In this document: positions 8,406 to 16,989 of the stretch, piece by piece
Numbering within the stretch: the first letter of the stretch is position 1
How the letters are laid out: the number at the start of each line of letters is the position of its first letter
DNA from: Microbacterium sp. 2FI
Lineage (GTDB): Bacteria; Actinomycetota; Actinomycetes; Actinomycetales; Microbacteriaceae
Reading direction: 5' to 3'
Assembly: GCF_005502885.1 (NCBI RefSeq)
Contig: NZ_SCMR01000001.1
Location: 1 to 64,000, forward strand
DNA length: 64,000 nucleotides
Program-made: the position numbers and the translations under genes
The notes under the pieces: generated by a model
Seen by the model: only the letters and a program-made list of their open reading frames with translations
What the model was told of the DNA's origin: nothing
Database searches by the model: none

Positions 8406-9599
8406 TCAGCCGCCGCTGCGGCGGCCTCGCCGCACGCGGCCGACGGTCTCGCCGACCGCCACGCCGATGAGGATGACCACCGCCGCAATGGACAGCACGA
8501 GGGTGTCGAGGGCGTCGGTGCCTGCCGCGATCACCCCGAGCACGACCAGCGCGCCGAGCCCCGCCACCTGCGCGCGCGCCCAGCGCCGCTCGAGCACGCG
8601 CCGGAAGAGCACCGTGCCGACGAGGAAGAGGAACGGACCGCCCAGCACCACGAGCGTCACCGCGAAGCCGTGCTCGTGCGGATGCGACAGCGCCTCCTTG
8701 TCGCCCACGCTCAGCAGCACGACGCCCGCGATGATCGCGAGGTGGATCCAGGTGTAGGCCGTGCGGGCGAGGCGTCCGGGTTCGTCGGAGGCCTCGATCG
8801 CCTCCGAGCCGATGCGCTCGCCGTGGTCGAAGTAGATCCACCACATCGCGGCCGCCGCGAGGAACGCCGTCGCCATCGCCACGATCGTCTCGGGCGAGGA
8901 CTCCTTCTCCACAAAGGCGAAGCCCGTCACCAGCAGCCCCTCGCCGAGCGCGATCAGGACGAAGAGGGACGTGCGCTCGGCGATGTGCGGGCCCGAGAGG
9001 TCCCACGACCCGATCAGCACGCGTCCGCGCCCCGGCACCGGGTAGCCGAGCAGAGTGCCGACCAGTTCGAGGCCGAGCGCGAGCGCCCACAGCGGCAGTT
9101 GCCACGGCAGCGGCAGCAGGGCGCCGACGATCCAGAGCGCCGCACCGGCGACGGTCCAGGCGAGCACGAGCGCGAAGTCGCGCGACACCTTCGGGGCGTG
9201 CCGGGCCGTCGCCCACACGATGAACCCGGTGCGGCCGACCTGCAGCACGACGTAGGCGATCGCGAACGTCCACGCCCGGTCGCCGAACGCCTCCGCGATC
9301 GACACGCTGATCAGCAGCGCCACGAAAGCGAGGGCCACGACCGCCCCGCGCACGGGCAGCTTCACGGGATCGAGCCAGTTGGTCACCCACGTCGTCGACA
9401 CCCAGGCCCACCACAGCGCGCACACCATGATCGTGCCCTCGAGCAGCCCCAGCGGCGTCTGGTTCTCATACAGGTACGCCGACAGCTGCGTCAGCGCGAA
9501 GACGAACACGAGGTCGAAGAACAGCTCGACATAGGTCACGCGGTCGGCGCGCGACGAGTCGGTCGGGCGCAGCACGTCACGGGTCATGCCGAAGGCCAT
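8406..9599 (-). CDS. LtrA family membrane protein (low temperature requirement A)
   Basis: 397 residues with about ten hydrophobic membrane segments. The N-terminus carries the LtrA marks YVELFFDLVFVFALTQL and later HIAERTSLFVLIALGEG. The family was named from a Listeria cold-growth mutant; the biochemical role is not known. The C-terminus ends in an arginine-rich cytoplasmic tail. It is divergent from the TetR gene at 9683, so that regulator could control it. The ATG at 9599 is preferred; an internal Met four residues later is possible. Confidence 0.85.
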   Translation of the reverse strand: MAFGMTRDVLRPTDSSRADRVTYVELFFDLVFVFALTQLSAYLYENQTPLGLLEGTIMVCALWWAWVSTTWVTNWLDPVKLPVRGAVVALAFVALLISVSIAEAFGDRAWTFAIAYVVLQVGRTGFIVWATARHAPKVSRDFALVLAWTVAGAALWIVGALLPLPWQLPLWALALGLELVGTLLGYPVPGRGRVLIGSWDLSGPHIAERTSLFVLIALGEGLLVTGFAFVEKESSPETIVAMATAFLAAAAMWWIYFDHGERIGSEAIEASDEPGRLARTAYTWIHLAIIAGVVLLSVGDKEALSHPHEHGFAVTLVVLGGPFLFLVGTVLFRRVLERRWARAQVAGLGALVVLGVIAAGTDALDTLVLSIAAVVILIGVAVGETVGRVRRGRRSGG

Positions 9600-9682
9600 G
9601 CCTCATCTTGGCAGGGACGGTCGACGGCGAGTGGATGCTGCCGACTGACGCGCCCGCCGCGGGCCGGTCGTAGGCTGGCCAC

Positions 9683-10291
9683 GTGGTGGAACACGTCGTG
9701 CCCGTGCCGAAGCGGCGCCGCGGTCGGCCGCGCGCGGGTGAGTCCGACGCGCGGCAGCGGATCCTCGCCGCCGCGATCGACGAGTTCGGCGAGGCCGGGT
9801 ACGACGGCGCGACGATGCGCGGGATCGCCGCCCGCGCCGGGGTCGACTCGGCGCTCGTGCACCACCATTTCGGCACGAAGGCCGATCTGTTCGGCGAGAC
9901 CGTGGGCGCCCCGATGCGACCGGATCGGGCGATCCCGGGCATCCTGGCCGGCCCGCAGGACGAGGTCGGCGAGCGCATCGTGCGCTACATCCTCGAGTCG
10001 TGGGAGGACCCCGACGTCCGCCGGCGCGGCGTCGTGCTGCTGCGAACGGCGATCGGCAACAAGCTCACCACGCCTCTGCTCGCGGAGTTCCTCTCACGTG
10101 AACTCCTTGCGCGCATCGCGCGGTCGCTGGATGCGCCCGATGCCGAGCTCCGCGCGTCGCTGGTCGCAACGCAGATCGCGGGGCTGCTCATCGCCCGCTA
10201 CATCCTGCGCCTGCCCGCGCTCGCCGAGGCCCCGGTCGACGAGCTCGTGAAACGCATCGCCCCGAATGTCCAGGCCTACCTCTACGGTTGA
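9683..10291 (+). CDS. TetR family transcriptional regulator
   Basis: 202 residues. A basic lead (KRRRGRPRAGESDAR) is followed by a TetR helix-turn-helix at ~25-70 (ILAAAIDEFGEAGYDGATMRGIAARAG, then LVHHHFGTKADLF). The C-terminal half is an all-helical ligand domain resembling the TetR_C_17 type (RRGVVLLRTAIGNKLTTPLL). GTG start with TAGGCT (9671-9676) exactly 6 nt upstream, suggesting leaderless expression. Possible targets are itself, the divergent LtrA gene, DUF4287 or the ABC exporter downstream. Confidence 0.88.
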   Translation: MVEHVVPVPKRRRGRPRAGESDARQRILAAAIDEFGEAGYDGATMRGIAARAGVDSALVHHHFGTKADLFGETVGAPMRPDRAIPGILAGPQDEVGERIVRYILESWEDPDVRRRGVVLLRTAIGNKLTTPLLAEFLSRELLARIARSLDAPDAELRASLVATQIAGLLIARYILRLPALAEAPVDELVKRIAPNVQAYLYG

Positions 10292-10312
10292 CGAACCGAC
10301 GAAAGGACGCCT

Positions 10313-10603
10313 ATGTCGTTCCAGGCATATCTCGACAACATCGAAGACAAGACCGGTCTCACACCGCGCCAGTTCATCGACCTCGCGGCCGAGAAGGGCT
10401 TCGGTCCCGGCACGAAGGCCGGCGAGATCGTCACGTGGCTGGGCGAGGACTACAGCCTCGGGCGCGGACACGCGATGGCGCTCGTGCACGTGATCACGAA
10501 GGGGCCGCAGATCAGCGCGAAGCACGTGGACTCCGGCGGCGCGCACGCGGATCCGTCCGACACGCTGTGGCTCGACGGCAAGGCGACCAACCCGGCGACG
10601 TAG
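10313..10603 (+). CDS. DUF4287 domain protein
   Basis: 96 residues matching DUF4287: an N-terminal FQAYLDNIEDKTGLTPRQFIDLA and the GEIVTWLGEDYSLGRGHAMALV core, which together look like a small helical domain. The function is unknown. It follows the TetR gene by 21 nt in the same direction with GAAAGGA as ribosome site, so the two are probably cotranscribed. Confidence 0.8.
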   Translation: MSFQAYLDNIEDKTGLTPRQFIDLAAEKGFGPGTKAGEIVTWLGEDYSLGRGHAMALVHVITKGPQISAKHVDSGGAHADPSDTLWLDGKATNPAT

Positions 10604-10624
10604 CGCGCGGAACACACGCAGGGG

Positions 10625-10669
10625 TTGACCGGCATCCTCCGTGGGCGAATAATTCATCACGTGATGAAT
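10625..10669 (+). promoter_or_regulatory. Promoter with 18-bp palindromic operator ahead of ABC exporter
   Basis: TTGACC (10625-10630), 17 nt, then AATAAT (10648-10653) forms a near-consensus sigma-70-type promoter. A perfect 18-bp palindrome, ATTCATCACGTGATGAAT (10652-10669), overlaps the -10 element, the expected transcription start and the first codons. This is a classic repressor position. The candidates are the MarR protein encoded at 12173-12610 and the TetR protein at 9683-10291. Confidence 0.8.
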
Positions 10670-11419
10670 AACCTGCCCGTGGCGACCATGGATGCCGTCG
10701 ACGTACGTGGCCTGCGCGTGCGCCGCGGCAACACCGAGGTCTTCAGCGGGCTCGATCTCAGCATCCCGCGCGGTCAGATCACGGGGCTTCTCGGGCCCTC
10801 CGGCTGCGGCAAGACCACCCTGCTGCGCTCGATCGTCGGGGTGCAGAAGGTTGCGGGCGGCACGGTCACGGTGCTGGGCGAACCCGCCGGATCACGGGCG
10901 CTGCGCCGCCGCGTCTCGTACGACACGCAGGCGGCATCGGTGTACGCCGACCTCACGATCCACCAGAACGTGCGCTACTTCGCGCGACTGCTGGGCGCTC
11001 CGCGCGTCGACGCCGACCGCGTGATCGACGAAGTCGGCCTCGCCGACCAGCGGCACCAGACGATCGGATCCCTCAGCGGCGGGCAGGAGTACCGCGCGTC
11101 CCTCGCGGTCGCGATGCTCGGCGCGCCCGAGCTGCTCGTGCTCGACGAGCCGACCGTGGGCCTCGATCCGCTCTTGCGGAGCGAGCTGTGGACGTTGTTC
11201 CGCGACCTCGCCGACCGTGGCTCGACGCTCATCGTGTCGAGCCACGTCATGGACGAGGCGCTCCGGTGCGACCGCCTGCTCCTCATGCGCGCCGGCCGCA
11301 TCATCGCCGACACCACACCGTCGAGCCTGCTCGCCGACACCGGCACGCAGGATCCGGATGCCGCCTTCCTCGCGCTCGTGCAGCAGGATGCGGCAGAGCA
11401 CTCGGAGCCCGGCGCATGA
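10664..11419 (+). CDS. ABC transporter ATP-binding protein (ABC-2 exporter)
   Basis: 251 residues with Walker A GPSGCGKTT (K50), Q-loop region, signature LSGGQ (~137), Walker B LLVLDEPTVGLD and switch His in VSSHVMDEA. This is the cytoplasmic ATPase of an ABC-2 type exporter whose permease follows with an ATGA overlap. An upstream TTG (10625) in frame cannot be the start because it is the -35 element. GTG 10661 and ATG 10664 fall 7-10 nt after the -10 hexamer, so a leaderless start at one of them is likely; ATG 10688 is a further option. Drug or lipid export is the usual role of such pairs with MarR/TetR control. Confidence 0.9.
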   Translation: MNNLPVATMDAVDVRGLRVRRGNTEVFSGLDLSIPRGQITGLLGPSGCGKTTLLRSIVGVQKVAGGTVTVLGEPAGSRALRRRVSYDTQAASVYADLTIHQNVRYFARLLGAPRVDADRVIDEVGLADQRHQTIGSLSGGQEYRASLAVAMLGAPELLVLDEPTVGLDPLLRSELWTLFRDLADRGSTLIVSSHVMDEALRCDRLLLMRAGRIIADTTPSSLLADTGTQDPDAAFLALVQQDAAEHSEPGA

Positions 11420-12150
11420 ACGGCGTCCGCACCTTCGCGACCGCGGGCCGGGTGCTGCGACAGCTGGGCCACGACCCACGCTCGATCGCGCTGATGCTCA
11501 TCGCGCCGAGCCTGCTCGTCGGACTCTTCGCGTGGCTCTTCAGCGAGCAGGAGGGCGTCTTCGACCAGTTCGGTGGGGCGATCCTGGCGCTGTTCCCCTT
11601 CATCGTGATGTTCCTCATCACCTCGATCACGACGCTGCGCGAACGCCGCTCGGGCACGCTCGAGCGGCTCATGACGACGCCGATCGGCAAGGCCGACTTC
11701 ATCGTCGGATACGCCCTGGCGTTCGGCCTGATGGCCACGATCCAGGCGGTCGTCACCGTGACCTTCGCGGTCTGGGTGTGCGGCCTCGACGTCGAAGGGC
11801 CGCTGTGGCAGCTCGGCCTCGTCGCCGTGGTCGACGCGCTCCTCGGCACAGCGCTCGGGCTGCTCGCGAGCGCGTTCGCGCGCACCGAGTTCCAGGCGGT
11901 GCAGTTCATGCCGATCCTGGTGTTCCCGCAGATCATCCTGGGCGGGCTCTTCATGCCCCGCGAGGACATGCCCGATGCGCTGTACGCGATCTCGAGCTGG
12001 CTGCCGCTCAGCTATGCGATAGACACGATCAACGCCGTCACTGCGGGGGATGAAGGGTGGGAGGTATTCGGTCCGCTCCTGATCGTCGTGGCGTTCGCGG
12101 TCGGGTCGCTGATCCTCGCCTCGCTCACGCTCCGCCGCCGGACGCCGTAA
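11416..12150 (+). CDS. ABC-2 type exporter permease
   Basis: 244 residues with six hydrophobic segments and the ABC-2 membrane pattern: an N-terminal helix RSIALMLIAPSLLVGLFAWLF, a cytoplasmic RERRSGTLERLMTTPI coupling segment, and a late GGLFMPREDMPDAL loop before the last helix. The start is fixed by the ATGA overlap with the ATPase stop, which means translational coupling. It forms the membrane half of the exporter. Confidence 0.9.
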   Translation: MNGVRTFATAGRVLRQLGHDPRSIALMLIAPSLLVGLFAWLFSEQEGVFDQFGGAILALFPFIVMFLITSITTLRERRSGTLERLMTTPIGKADFIVGYALAFGLMATIQAVVTVTFAVWVCGLDVEGPLWQLGLVAVVDALLGTALGLLASAFARTEFQAVQFMPILVFPQIILGGLFMPREDMPDALYAISSWLPLSYAIDTINAVTAGDEGWEVFGPLLIVVAFAVGSLILASLTLRRRTP

Positions 12151-12172
12151 CGCCAGCCGACTCAGGCGCGAC

Positions 12173-12610
12173 TCAGCAGCCGGGCTGCTTCTTGCGGAGC
12201 TTGGCGGTGAGGTCGCGCAGCTGGGCGAGCTCGGCATCCGTCAGTGAAGACATCCGCTCCGCGATCGCCCGACCGTGCAGCGTCGCGACCTTGCGGAACA
12301 GCGACGCGCCCTCATCGGTCGCGCGCACGAGCGCGCCGCGCCCGTCGTCGGGGTCGGCGCACTTGGCGATGAGTCCGCGCTGGGCCATGCGGTCGACCAG
12401 ACGCGAGACGCTCGGCTGGCTGATCAGCATGTTGGCGGTGACATCGCGCAGGCGGGCCGTCTGGTCGGCGCCGCGCGTGACGGTGAGAAGCACGTCGTAC
12501 TCGGCCTGCGTGAGCGTCTCGTCGAAGTCGCCCTTGATCTCGTCGAACACCTCGTGCTGGGCGCGGAACAGACTCTCCCACGCATCGATGGCGAGACGGC
12601 GATCGGTCAT
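12173..12610 (-). CDS. MarR family transcriptional regulator
   Basis: 145 residues with a MarR winged helix: QAEYDVLLTVTRG, then recognition helix ISQPSVSRLVDRM and a wing CADPDDGRGALVRAT. It is convergent with the ABC permease (22-nt gap) and divergent from the DUF2207 gene. The ATG at 12610 is chosen because it matches family length and a TACTCT hexamer (12618-12623, minus strand) ends 7 nt upstream. It is one of two candidate ligands for the palindrome at 10652-10669; that link is inference from proximity. Confidence 0.88.
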   Translation of the reverse strand: MTDRRLAIDAWESLFRAQHEVFDEIKGDFDETLTQAEYDVLLTVTRGADQTARLRDVTANMLISQPSVSRLVDRMAQRGLIAKCADPDDGRGALVRATDEGASLFRKVATLHGRAIAERMSSLTDAELAQLRDLTAKLRKKQPGC

Positions 12611-12651
12611 ACGCACCAGAGTACGGCGATTGCGGGTTCTAGGCTGTGCGC

Positions 12652-14463
12652 ATGGGGACGCCTCTTGCTGTGTCAGCCGAACCGAGACGCCGGTGGCGCG
12701 CTCCGCTGGCGGCGATCGCCCTCGCGGCGGCGCTCGGCTTCGTCCTCGCGATCCTGGCACCCGGCATCCCGGCGCGCGCCGACGTCGACGACTTCGTGTT
12801 CGAAAGCCTCGACGTCGAGTACGAACTGGGGCGCTCCGACGACGGCACGAGCACGCTGCGGGTCGTCGAGACGTTCGTGGCGATCTTCCCCGAGTTCGAC
12901 CAGAACCGGGGCATGCGTCGCAGCATCCCGGATTCCTATCTCGGCGCGCCGCTGCACCCCGACCTCGTCTCGATCACGGATGCCGAGGGGCGCCCCCGCG
13001 AGGCCGAGACCGAATCGGAGGACGGCTACTACTCGATGACCTCGCGTGCCGGCGACTTCGTGCACGGCCGGCAGGTATACGTCTTCACCTACACGCTCGA
13101 GAACGTCACGCGATACTTCTCCGACGTCGGCGTGGACGAGTTCTACTGGAACGTCAACGGCACCGAGTGGCGTCAGCCGTTCGGTCGGGTGACCGCACGC
13201 CTGACGCTGTCGCCCGAACTCGAGGCCGCCCGAACCGGCGATCAGGCCTGCTACGTCGGGTATGCGGGATCGACCGAGACGTGCGAGATCGGAACGGATG
13301 CCGAGGCGGTGGTGGCCGGCGCGGCGAACCTCGATCCGTTCGAGACGATGACGATCGCCGTCGGATTCGAGCGCGAGACCTTCGCCGCGTTCGACTCGTC
13401 GTATCTCGCATCGCCGTGGGGCTGGCTGCAGGGGCTCGCGGCTGTCGGGCTCGGGGGCGCGATCGTGTTCGCCGGCGTGACGCGCCGTCGCCGGCTGCGT
13501 GACGAGCCGGGCCGGCCGACGATCATCGCCGAATACACCCCGCCGCGCGCCGTCGACGCCCTCGAGAGCGCGATGCTGCGCGGGCTGCCGGCGAAGGCGA
13601 TCCCGGCCGAGGTGCTCGAGCAGGCGATCGTCGGGAGCCTCCGGATCGAAGAAGGCGACCGACGCCTCTTCGGCGGGGCAAAGCTCAAGGCCGTGCTGGT
13701 CGATCCCTCGCGCGCCGACGGCGACGGTCTCATGCTGCTCGAAGGCCTCTTCCCGATGGGAGTGCCGGGGGAGGAGTTCGAGTTCGGCCGCTCCGACACC
13801 CGCTTCTCGAGCGCCGCGCAGAAGATCCTCAAGGCGGCGAACCAGGAGCTCGTGAACCGGGGGCTGCGGCGCCCGGTCGCCGCCAGTGTGCGCGTGTGGC
13901 CGATCGCCCTCGCCGCGATCGCGGCGGCGCTGGTGGTCGTCTTCGGGTTCGCCGCGCTCGAGAACCTCGTGAATCCACTCGTGCCGATCGTGTTGATCGT
14001 GGCGTCCGGCCTCGGTGTCTTCGTCGCGGCCGGGATGGTCGCGCGCATGCCGCTGACGGCGGCCGGCGCCGAGGTGCGCGACCACCTCGAGGGCCTCAAG
14101 GTGTTCATCGAGTGGGCCGAGGCCGATCGCATCCGCATGCTGCAGTCGCCGGCGGGCGCCGAGCGCGTGCCGATCGACGTGAACGATCCGCGGCAGAAAC
14201 TCAAGCTGTACGAGACGCTGCTGCCCTATGCGGTGGTGTTCGGCCAGGAGAAGGAGTGGGCGAAAGAGCTCGCGGTGCTCTACGGCGCCGGCAACTCGCC
14301 CAGCTGGTACTACGGCACGGCGGGATTCGACGCGTCGTCGTTCTCGTCGGGCATCTCGACACTGTCGGCGAGCACGGCTTCTTCCTCGTCGACGTCGGGC
14401 GGCTCCAGTGGTGGGGGCTCGGCCGGCGGCGGCGGCGGAGGAGGAGGCGGCGGCGGGGTGTGA
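12652..14463 (+). CDS. DUF2207 membrane protein with polyglycine tail
   Basis: 603 residues. A signal-like hydrophobic stretch (~17-40) leads to an extracytoplasmic DUF2207 domain (~45-240; RVVETFVAIFPEFDQNRGMRRSIPD), a membrane helix at ~250-270, a long cytoplasmic domain (DALESAMLRGLPAKAIPAEV), two further helices at ~415-455 and a Ser/Gly tail ending in an almost pure glycine run. The family function is unknown; such tails are common in it. ATG 12652 lies exactly 6 nt after TAGGCT (12640-12645), which suggests leaderless initiation, and is preferred over GTG 12646. Confidence 0.85.
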   Translation: MGTPLAVSAEPRRRWRAPLAAIALAAALGFVLAILAPGIPARADVDDFVFESLDVEYELGRSDDGTSTLRVVETFVAIFPEFDQNRGMRRSIPDSYLGAPLHPDLVSITDAEGRPREAETESEDGYYSMTSRAGDFVHGRQVYVFTYTLENVTRYFSDVGVDEFYWNVNGTEWRQPFGRVTARLTLSPELEAARTGDQACYVGYAGSTETCEIGTDAEAVVAGAANLDPFETMTIAVGFERETFAAFDSSYLASPWGWLQGLAAVGLGGAIVFAGVTRRRRLRDEPGRPTIIAEYTPPRAVDALESAMLRGLPAKAIPAEVLEQAIVGSLRIEEGDRRLFGGAKLKAVLVDPSRADGDGLMLLEGLFPMGVPGEEFEFGRSDTRFSSAAQKILKAANQELVNRGLRRPVAASVRVWPIALAAIAAALVVVFGFAALENLVNPLVPIVLIVASGLGVFVAAGMVARMPLTAAGAEVRDHLEGLKVFIEWAEADRIRMLQSPAGAERVPIDVNDPRQKLKLYETLLPYAVVFGQEKEWAKELAVLYGAGNSPSWYYGTAGFDASSFSSGISTLSASTASSSSTSGGSSGGGSAGGGGGGGGGGGV

Positions 14464-14469
14464 CGCTTC

Positions 14470-16170
14470 CTACCCCTCGCGCTGCAGCTGCTCCCGCACC
14501 TGGCGCCGCAGCACCTTGCCGATGAGCGAGCGCGGCAGCTCCTCCACGACGAAGAACTTGCGCGGCACTTTGTAGGCGGCGAGGTGCTGCTTGCAGAAAT
14601 CGCGGAGCGCCTCGGCATCCAATTCCGCCCCCTCACGCATCACGACCGCCGCCACGACCTCTTCGCCACCCGCGCGCGGGAGGGCGACGACGGCGGCGTC
14701 GACGATGTCGGGGTGCGCGTGCAGCGCCGCTTCGACCTCGGTCGGAGCGACGTTGAAGCCGCCCGTGATGATGATCTCCTTGATGCGATCGACCACCGTG
14801 ACGAATCCGTCGGGCGCGACGGTCACGATGTCGCCGGTGCGCACCCAGCCGCCGGCGAGCAGCGCCTCGGCGCTCTCGGCGGGCCGGTGCCAGTAGCCCT
14901 GGAAGACCTGGGGTCCGCGGATGAGCAGCTCGCCGCGCTCTTCGAACGGCACGTTCACCGTGGGATTCTCCGGATCGACGACCCGGATCTCGGTGCTCGG
15001 GAACGGCACGCCGACGGTTCCGGGTCGCCGCGAGGGGCCGATCGGATTGCCGAGCGCGACCGGCGAGGTTTCGGTCATGCCGTAGCCCTCGACGAGCAGG
15101 CCGCCGCTCGCCTCCTCCCAACGCGCGACGGTGTCGACCGGCAGGCTCATCGCCCCCGAGATCGCGAAGCGCACGCTCGTCACGTCGATGTCGCCGTGGG
15201 CCGCCGAACGCGCGAGCTGGTCATAGATCGGCGGCACGGCGGGGAGGAACGTCGGGCGACTCTTCTTCGCGGCATCCGCCACGAGCTTCGCGTCGTACTT
15301 CGGGAAGAGCACCAGCCTTGCGCCGATGCTCATCGCGAACGTGAGGCAGAGTGTGAGCCCGTACGCGTGGAAGAGGGGGAGCACGCCGTAGAACGTCTCT
15401 TCGCCCTCCTTCAGCCCCGGCACCCACGCGCGACCCTGCATCGCATTCGCGCGCAGATTGCGATGCGTGAGGATCGCACCCTTCGGGGTGCCCGTCGTGC
15501 CGCTCGTGTATTGGAGGAGGGCGATGTCGGTGACGGCGGGACGTGGATGCCGGGCACTCAGCCGCTTGGAATCGACGAGCTCCGACCACGCGAGCACCTT
15601 CTTGGCCTGCGGTGTCGTGGTGAGCTGGGCTCGGGCGGCACGAGCCTTCGCGATCGGCAGCCGGAGCGCGACGCGGGTGGTCCACGGCATCGCCTCGGTG
15701 ATGTCGACGCTGACGATGCGCTCGACCCTCATGTCGGAGGGGAAGGCGTCGATCGTGTCGTAGACCTTGTCCCACGCGATCGCGAAACGTGCGCCGTGGT
15801 CTTCGAACTGGTGGCGCAGCTCGCGCGCGGTGTACAGCGGGTTGTGCTCGACCACGATCGCGCCCAGGCGCAGCACCGCGTAGAAGGCGACGACGTGCTG
15901 GGGGCAGTTCGGCAGCACGATCGCCACCCGATCGCCGTGCGAGACCCCGAGGCGACGCAGGCCCTCGGCCGCGCGTGCGATCTGCTCACCGAGTTCTCGG
16001 TAGGTCGTCGTCGCGCCGAAGAACTCCAGCGCGGTGGCCTTGCCGTAGCGGGCGATGCCCGCCTCGATCATGTCGGAGAGGCTCTCGGTGACCTCGTCGA
16101 TGTCGTGGGGAACGCCCGGCGCGTACGCCGACAGCCAGGGGCGGGATGCGTACGGGTTCTCAGAGTCCAT
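14470..16170 (-). CDS. fadD: Long-chain fatty acid-CoA ligase (acyl-AMP ligase)
   Basis: 566 residues of the ANL adenylating superfamily. The P-loop-like motif YTSGTTGTPKG occupies 221-231; GYGMTETSP (A5), RTGDI (A7) and the lysine near the end in RSLIGKVLR (A10) are all present, so the enzyme should be active. It activates fatty acids with ATP and CoA for beta-oxidation or lipid synthesis. The start was moved to ATG 16170 (MDSENPY) because upstream residues are not family-like and CAGGCT lies 6 nt upstream. It ends 6 nt from the DUF2207 stop, tail to tail. Confidence 0.88.
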   Translation of the reverse strand: MDSENPYASRPWLSAYAPGVPHDIDEVTESLSDMIEAGIARYGKATALEFFGATTTYRELGEQIARAAEGLRRLGVSHGDRVAIVLPNCPQHVVAFYAVLRLGAIVVEHNPLYTARELRHQFEDHGARFAIAWDKVYDTIDAFPSDMRVERIVSVDITEAMPWTTRVALRLPIAKARAARAQLTTTPQAKKVLAWSELVDSKRLSARHPRPAVTDIALLQYTSGTTGTPKGAILTHRNLRANAMQGRAWVPGLKEGEETFYGVLPLFHAYGLTLCLTFAMSIGARLVLFPKYDAKLVADAAKKSRPTFLPAVPPIYDQLARSAAHGDIDVTSVRFAISGAMSLPVDTVARWEEASGGLLVEGYGMTETSPVALGNPIGPSRRPGTVGVPFPSTEIRVVDPENPTVNVPFEERGELLIRGPQVFQGYWHRPAESAEALLAGGWVRTGDIVTVAPDGFVTVVDRIKEIIITGGFNVAPTEVEAALHAHPDIVDAAVVALPRAGGEEVVAAVVMREGAELDAEALRDFCKQHLAAYKVPRKFFVVEELPRSLIGKVLRRQVREQLQREG

Positions 16171-16415
16171 GGGTCGAGCCTGGCACGGATAGGGCCGGTC
16201 GGAGAGGCTTCCGACCGGCCCATGTCCCTTGCACCAAGAGTGTCCTGCAATCACATGCCGGTAGCTGCCACAGCAAAACAACTACCGTTCCTGAACTCTA
16301 TAACGGGGAGGTAACGGTGGCAAGCATCTGTCGTTATCTTTTTGTGATTCTCGGCCGCGAGCGGTTTCTGAGGTTGACTGGGAGATGGGAACGAGCACAC
16401 GACAGAGGGTGGCGA
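16171..16415 (+). promoter_or_regulatory. Low-GC intergenic leader ahead of DUF1992 gene
   Basis: This stretch is clearly less GC-rich than its surroundings. It contains TATAAC (16299-16304), then GGGGAGG (16305-16311) and a GTG at 16317. That GTG is in frame with the DUF1992 gene through VASICRYLFVILG..., so a 33-residue N-terminal extension is possible. No other gene was seen in it. Confidence 0.45.
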
Positions 16416-16979
16416 ATGTCTGACGCCATGAGCAATGCCGCTCGCTATGCAGCTCAGCGGGCCGCGGGGGAAGACACCTCGACGGGCTCTGACGAAGGCC
16501 GGCCGACGATGTCGCTGAACGCCGAGAACAAGTCGGCTTTCATCGAGACAGCGATCCAGCAGGCGATCCGTCGCGGCGAGTTCGACGATCTTCCGGGGTC
16601 GGGCAAGCCGTTGGAGGGGCTGGGGACCCATCACGATCCGGACTGGTGGATCCGACGGAAGATCGAGACCGAGAACCTCACCGGGCTCGGTCCGCCGGCA
16701 CTGACCCTGCGATCGGAGAACCTCGAGCTCGACGCTCAACTCGATCGGGAGCCGACCGAAGCGAGGGTCCGTGAGATTCTCGACGACTTCAACCGCCGAG
16801 TGGTCGATGCGCGACGTCAGCTGCAAGGGGGCCCGCCGGTCGTGACTCCGACGCGCGATGTCGAGGCGGAGGTTCACGCCTGGCGAGAACGCCGCGCCGC
16901 CACCAGAGCAGCCGCGCAGCAGGCCGATGCCGCAGCGGAGATCCCAGCACGACGGCGACGTCGGTGGTTCCGGCGCTGA
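16416..16979 (+). CDS. DUF1992 (DnaJ-homologue subfamily C member 28-like) protein
   Basis: 187 residues with the conserved DUF1992 core FIETAIQQAIRRGEFDDLPG followed by SGKPLEGL and WWIRRKIETENL. Human DNAJC28 contains this domain; bacterial members have no known biochemical role. The C-terminus is Arg/Ala-rich and ends RRRRRWFRR, which may bind nucleic acid or membrane. I chose ATG 16416 because homologues begin shortly before the AARYAAQRAAG-like segment. An upstream GTG 16317 with a better ribosome site would add 33 residues. Confidence 0.75.
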   Translation: MSDAMSNAARYAAQRAAGEDTSTGSDEGRPTMSLNAENKSAFIETAIQQAIRRGEFDDLPGSGKPLEGLGTHHDPDWWIRRKIETENLTGLGPPALTLRSENLELDAQLDREPTEARVREILDDFNRRVVDARRQLQGGPPVVTPTRDVEAEVHAWRERRAATRAAAQQADAAAEIPARRRRRWFRR

Positions 16980-16989
16980 CCCGACCGCC

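Noticed and set aside
10625-10663. TTG start for the ABC ATPase
   Set aside because: The TTG is the first three bases of the -35 element TTGACC, and translation cannot begin upstream of the promoter's own transcript.
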